Below are positions 5,117 to 5,238 of a stretch of 5,238 bases of DNA, in pieces (position 1 is the stretch's first letter; every line of letters starts with the position of its first letter). The notes under the pieces were generated by a model. It saw only the letters and a list, made by a program, of their open reading frames with translations. It was not told where the DNA came from and searched no databases. The position numbers and the translations under genes were made by a program. The stretch comes from Anaerolineales bacterium UBA4823 (lineage in GTDB: Bacteria > Chloroflexota > Anaerolineae > Anaerolineales > UBA4823): assembly GCA_002402275.1 (NCBI GenBank), contig DHFN01000061.1, forward strand, positions 1-5,238. The letters run 5' to 3'.

Positions 5117-5236
5117 TCATAACATAATTATGGGATCTCCGCTGTGAGAAGGCGGAAGCCAAATCACCACAAGAACATCCCGTTACAAACGTGAGCTACA
5201 AATTCACTGAACCAATCTACTCATAACATAATTATG
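5113..5236. repeat. 20-bp exact direct repeat (CTACTCATAACATAATTATG) 104 bp apart at the window edge
   Basis: CTACTCATAACATAATTATG occurs at 5113-5132 and 5217-5236. Each copy ends in the perfect 10-base palindrome CATAATTATG. The 84 bases between contain a TCCGC/GCGGA hairpin (5138-5142 with 5152-5156) and a copy of the 22-base repeat arm (5178-5199). The second copy sits at the window end, so further units may follow outside. With only two copies this cannot be told apart from a target-site duplication around an 84-bp insert. Confidence 0.65.
5178..5199 (+). repeat. Third copy of the 22-bp repeat arm found at 2272-2293
   Basis: Positions 5178-5199 match the left arm at 2272-2293 in 18 of 22 positions, sharing the core GTTACAAAC and the ending CTAC. 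It is a single arm here, without the poly-T and 12-base direct repeats seen at the other site. Confidence 0.55.
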
Positions 5237-5238
5237 AA

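Noticed and set aside
5113..5236. CRISPR array
   Set aside because: Only two copies are visible, the spacing (84 bp) is far longer than normal spacers, and the intervening sequence contains another dispersed repeat.

Overview
The window looks like a bacterial chromosomal accessory region. All recognisable genes lie on the minus strand. Read in the direction of transcription, from high to low coordinates, the order is: a HEPN/MNT (nucleotidyltransferase plus its partner) pair, a HicB-type antitoxin followed by a broken HicA toxin, a sulfotransferase, and a large SLC13/DASS-type permease. The host cannot be fixed from these genes. Degenerate short interspersed repeats of the 'GTCATTGCGA...' and 'GTAGCTCACG...' kind, together with TATAAT-like boxes placed almost directly on start codons, make me lean towards Chloroflexota (Anaerolineae). 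This is a weak, memory-based inference, and Cyanobacteria and other phyla carry the same gene families.

Layout. Bases 1-400 are AT-rich and hold no gene, only small repeats. Bases 401-2239 (minus) encode a 612-aa permease with two TrkA-C/RCK-C-like domains between two membrane halves. Bases 2240-2375 hold a repeat-derived hairpin with a T-run (a terminator for the minus strand) that runs straight into the permease promoter. Bases 2376-3260 (minus) encode a sulfotransferase with complete PAPS-binding motifs. Bases 3301-3408 are a hicA remnant with an in-frame TGA and loss of the catalytic-His segment, just downstream of an intact short hicB (3398-3616). Bases 3617-3831 have no convincing gene. 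Bases 3832-4161 and 4175-4582 (both minus) form a two-gene operon: a minimal nucleotidyltransferase (GSx10DxD) preceded by its HEPN-fold partner (Rx4HxY). Bases 4583-5238 contain no credible gene and are a patchwork of inverted and direct repeats.

How the parts fit. The HEPN/MNT pair looks intact and is probably a toxin-antitoxin module in which the nucleotidyltransferase neutralises the HEPN RNase. The neighbouring HicBA module looks dead on the toxin side, leaving an orphan antitoxin. The sulfotransferase (PAPS-dependent) and the SLC13-type permease (a family that includes sulfate carriers) could be linked through sulfate. A terminator and a separate promoter lie between them, so they are probably not one operon. 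Three of the minus-strand genes have a -10-like box 6-14 nt from the ATG and no Shine-Dalgarno, suggesting leaderless or very short-leader mRNAs, whereas hicB and the nucleotidyltransferase have clear Shine-Dalgarno sites.
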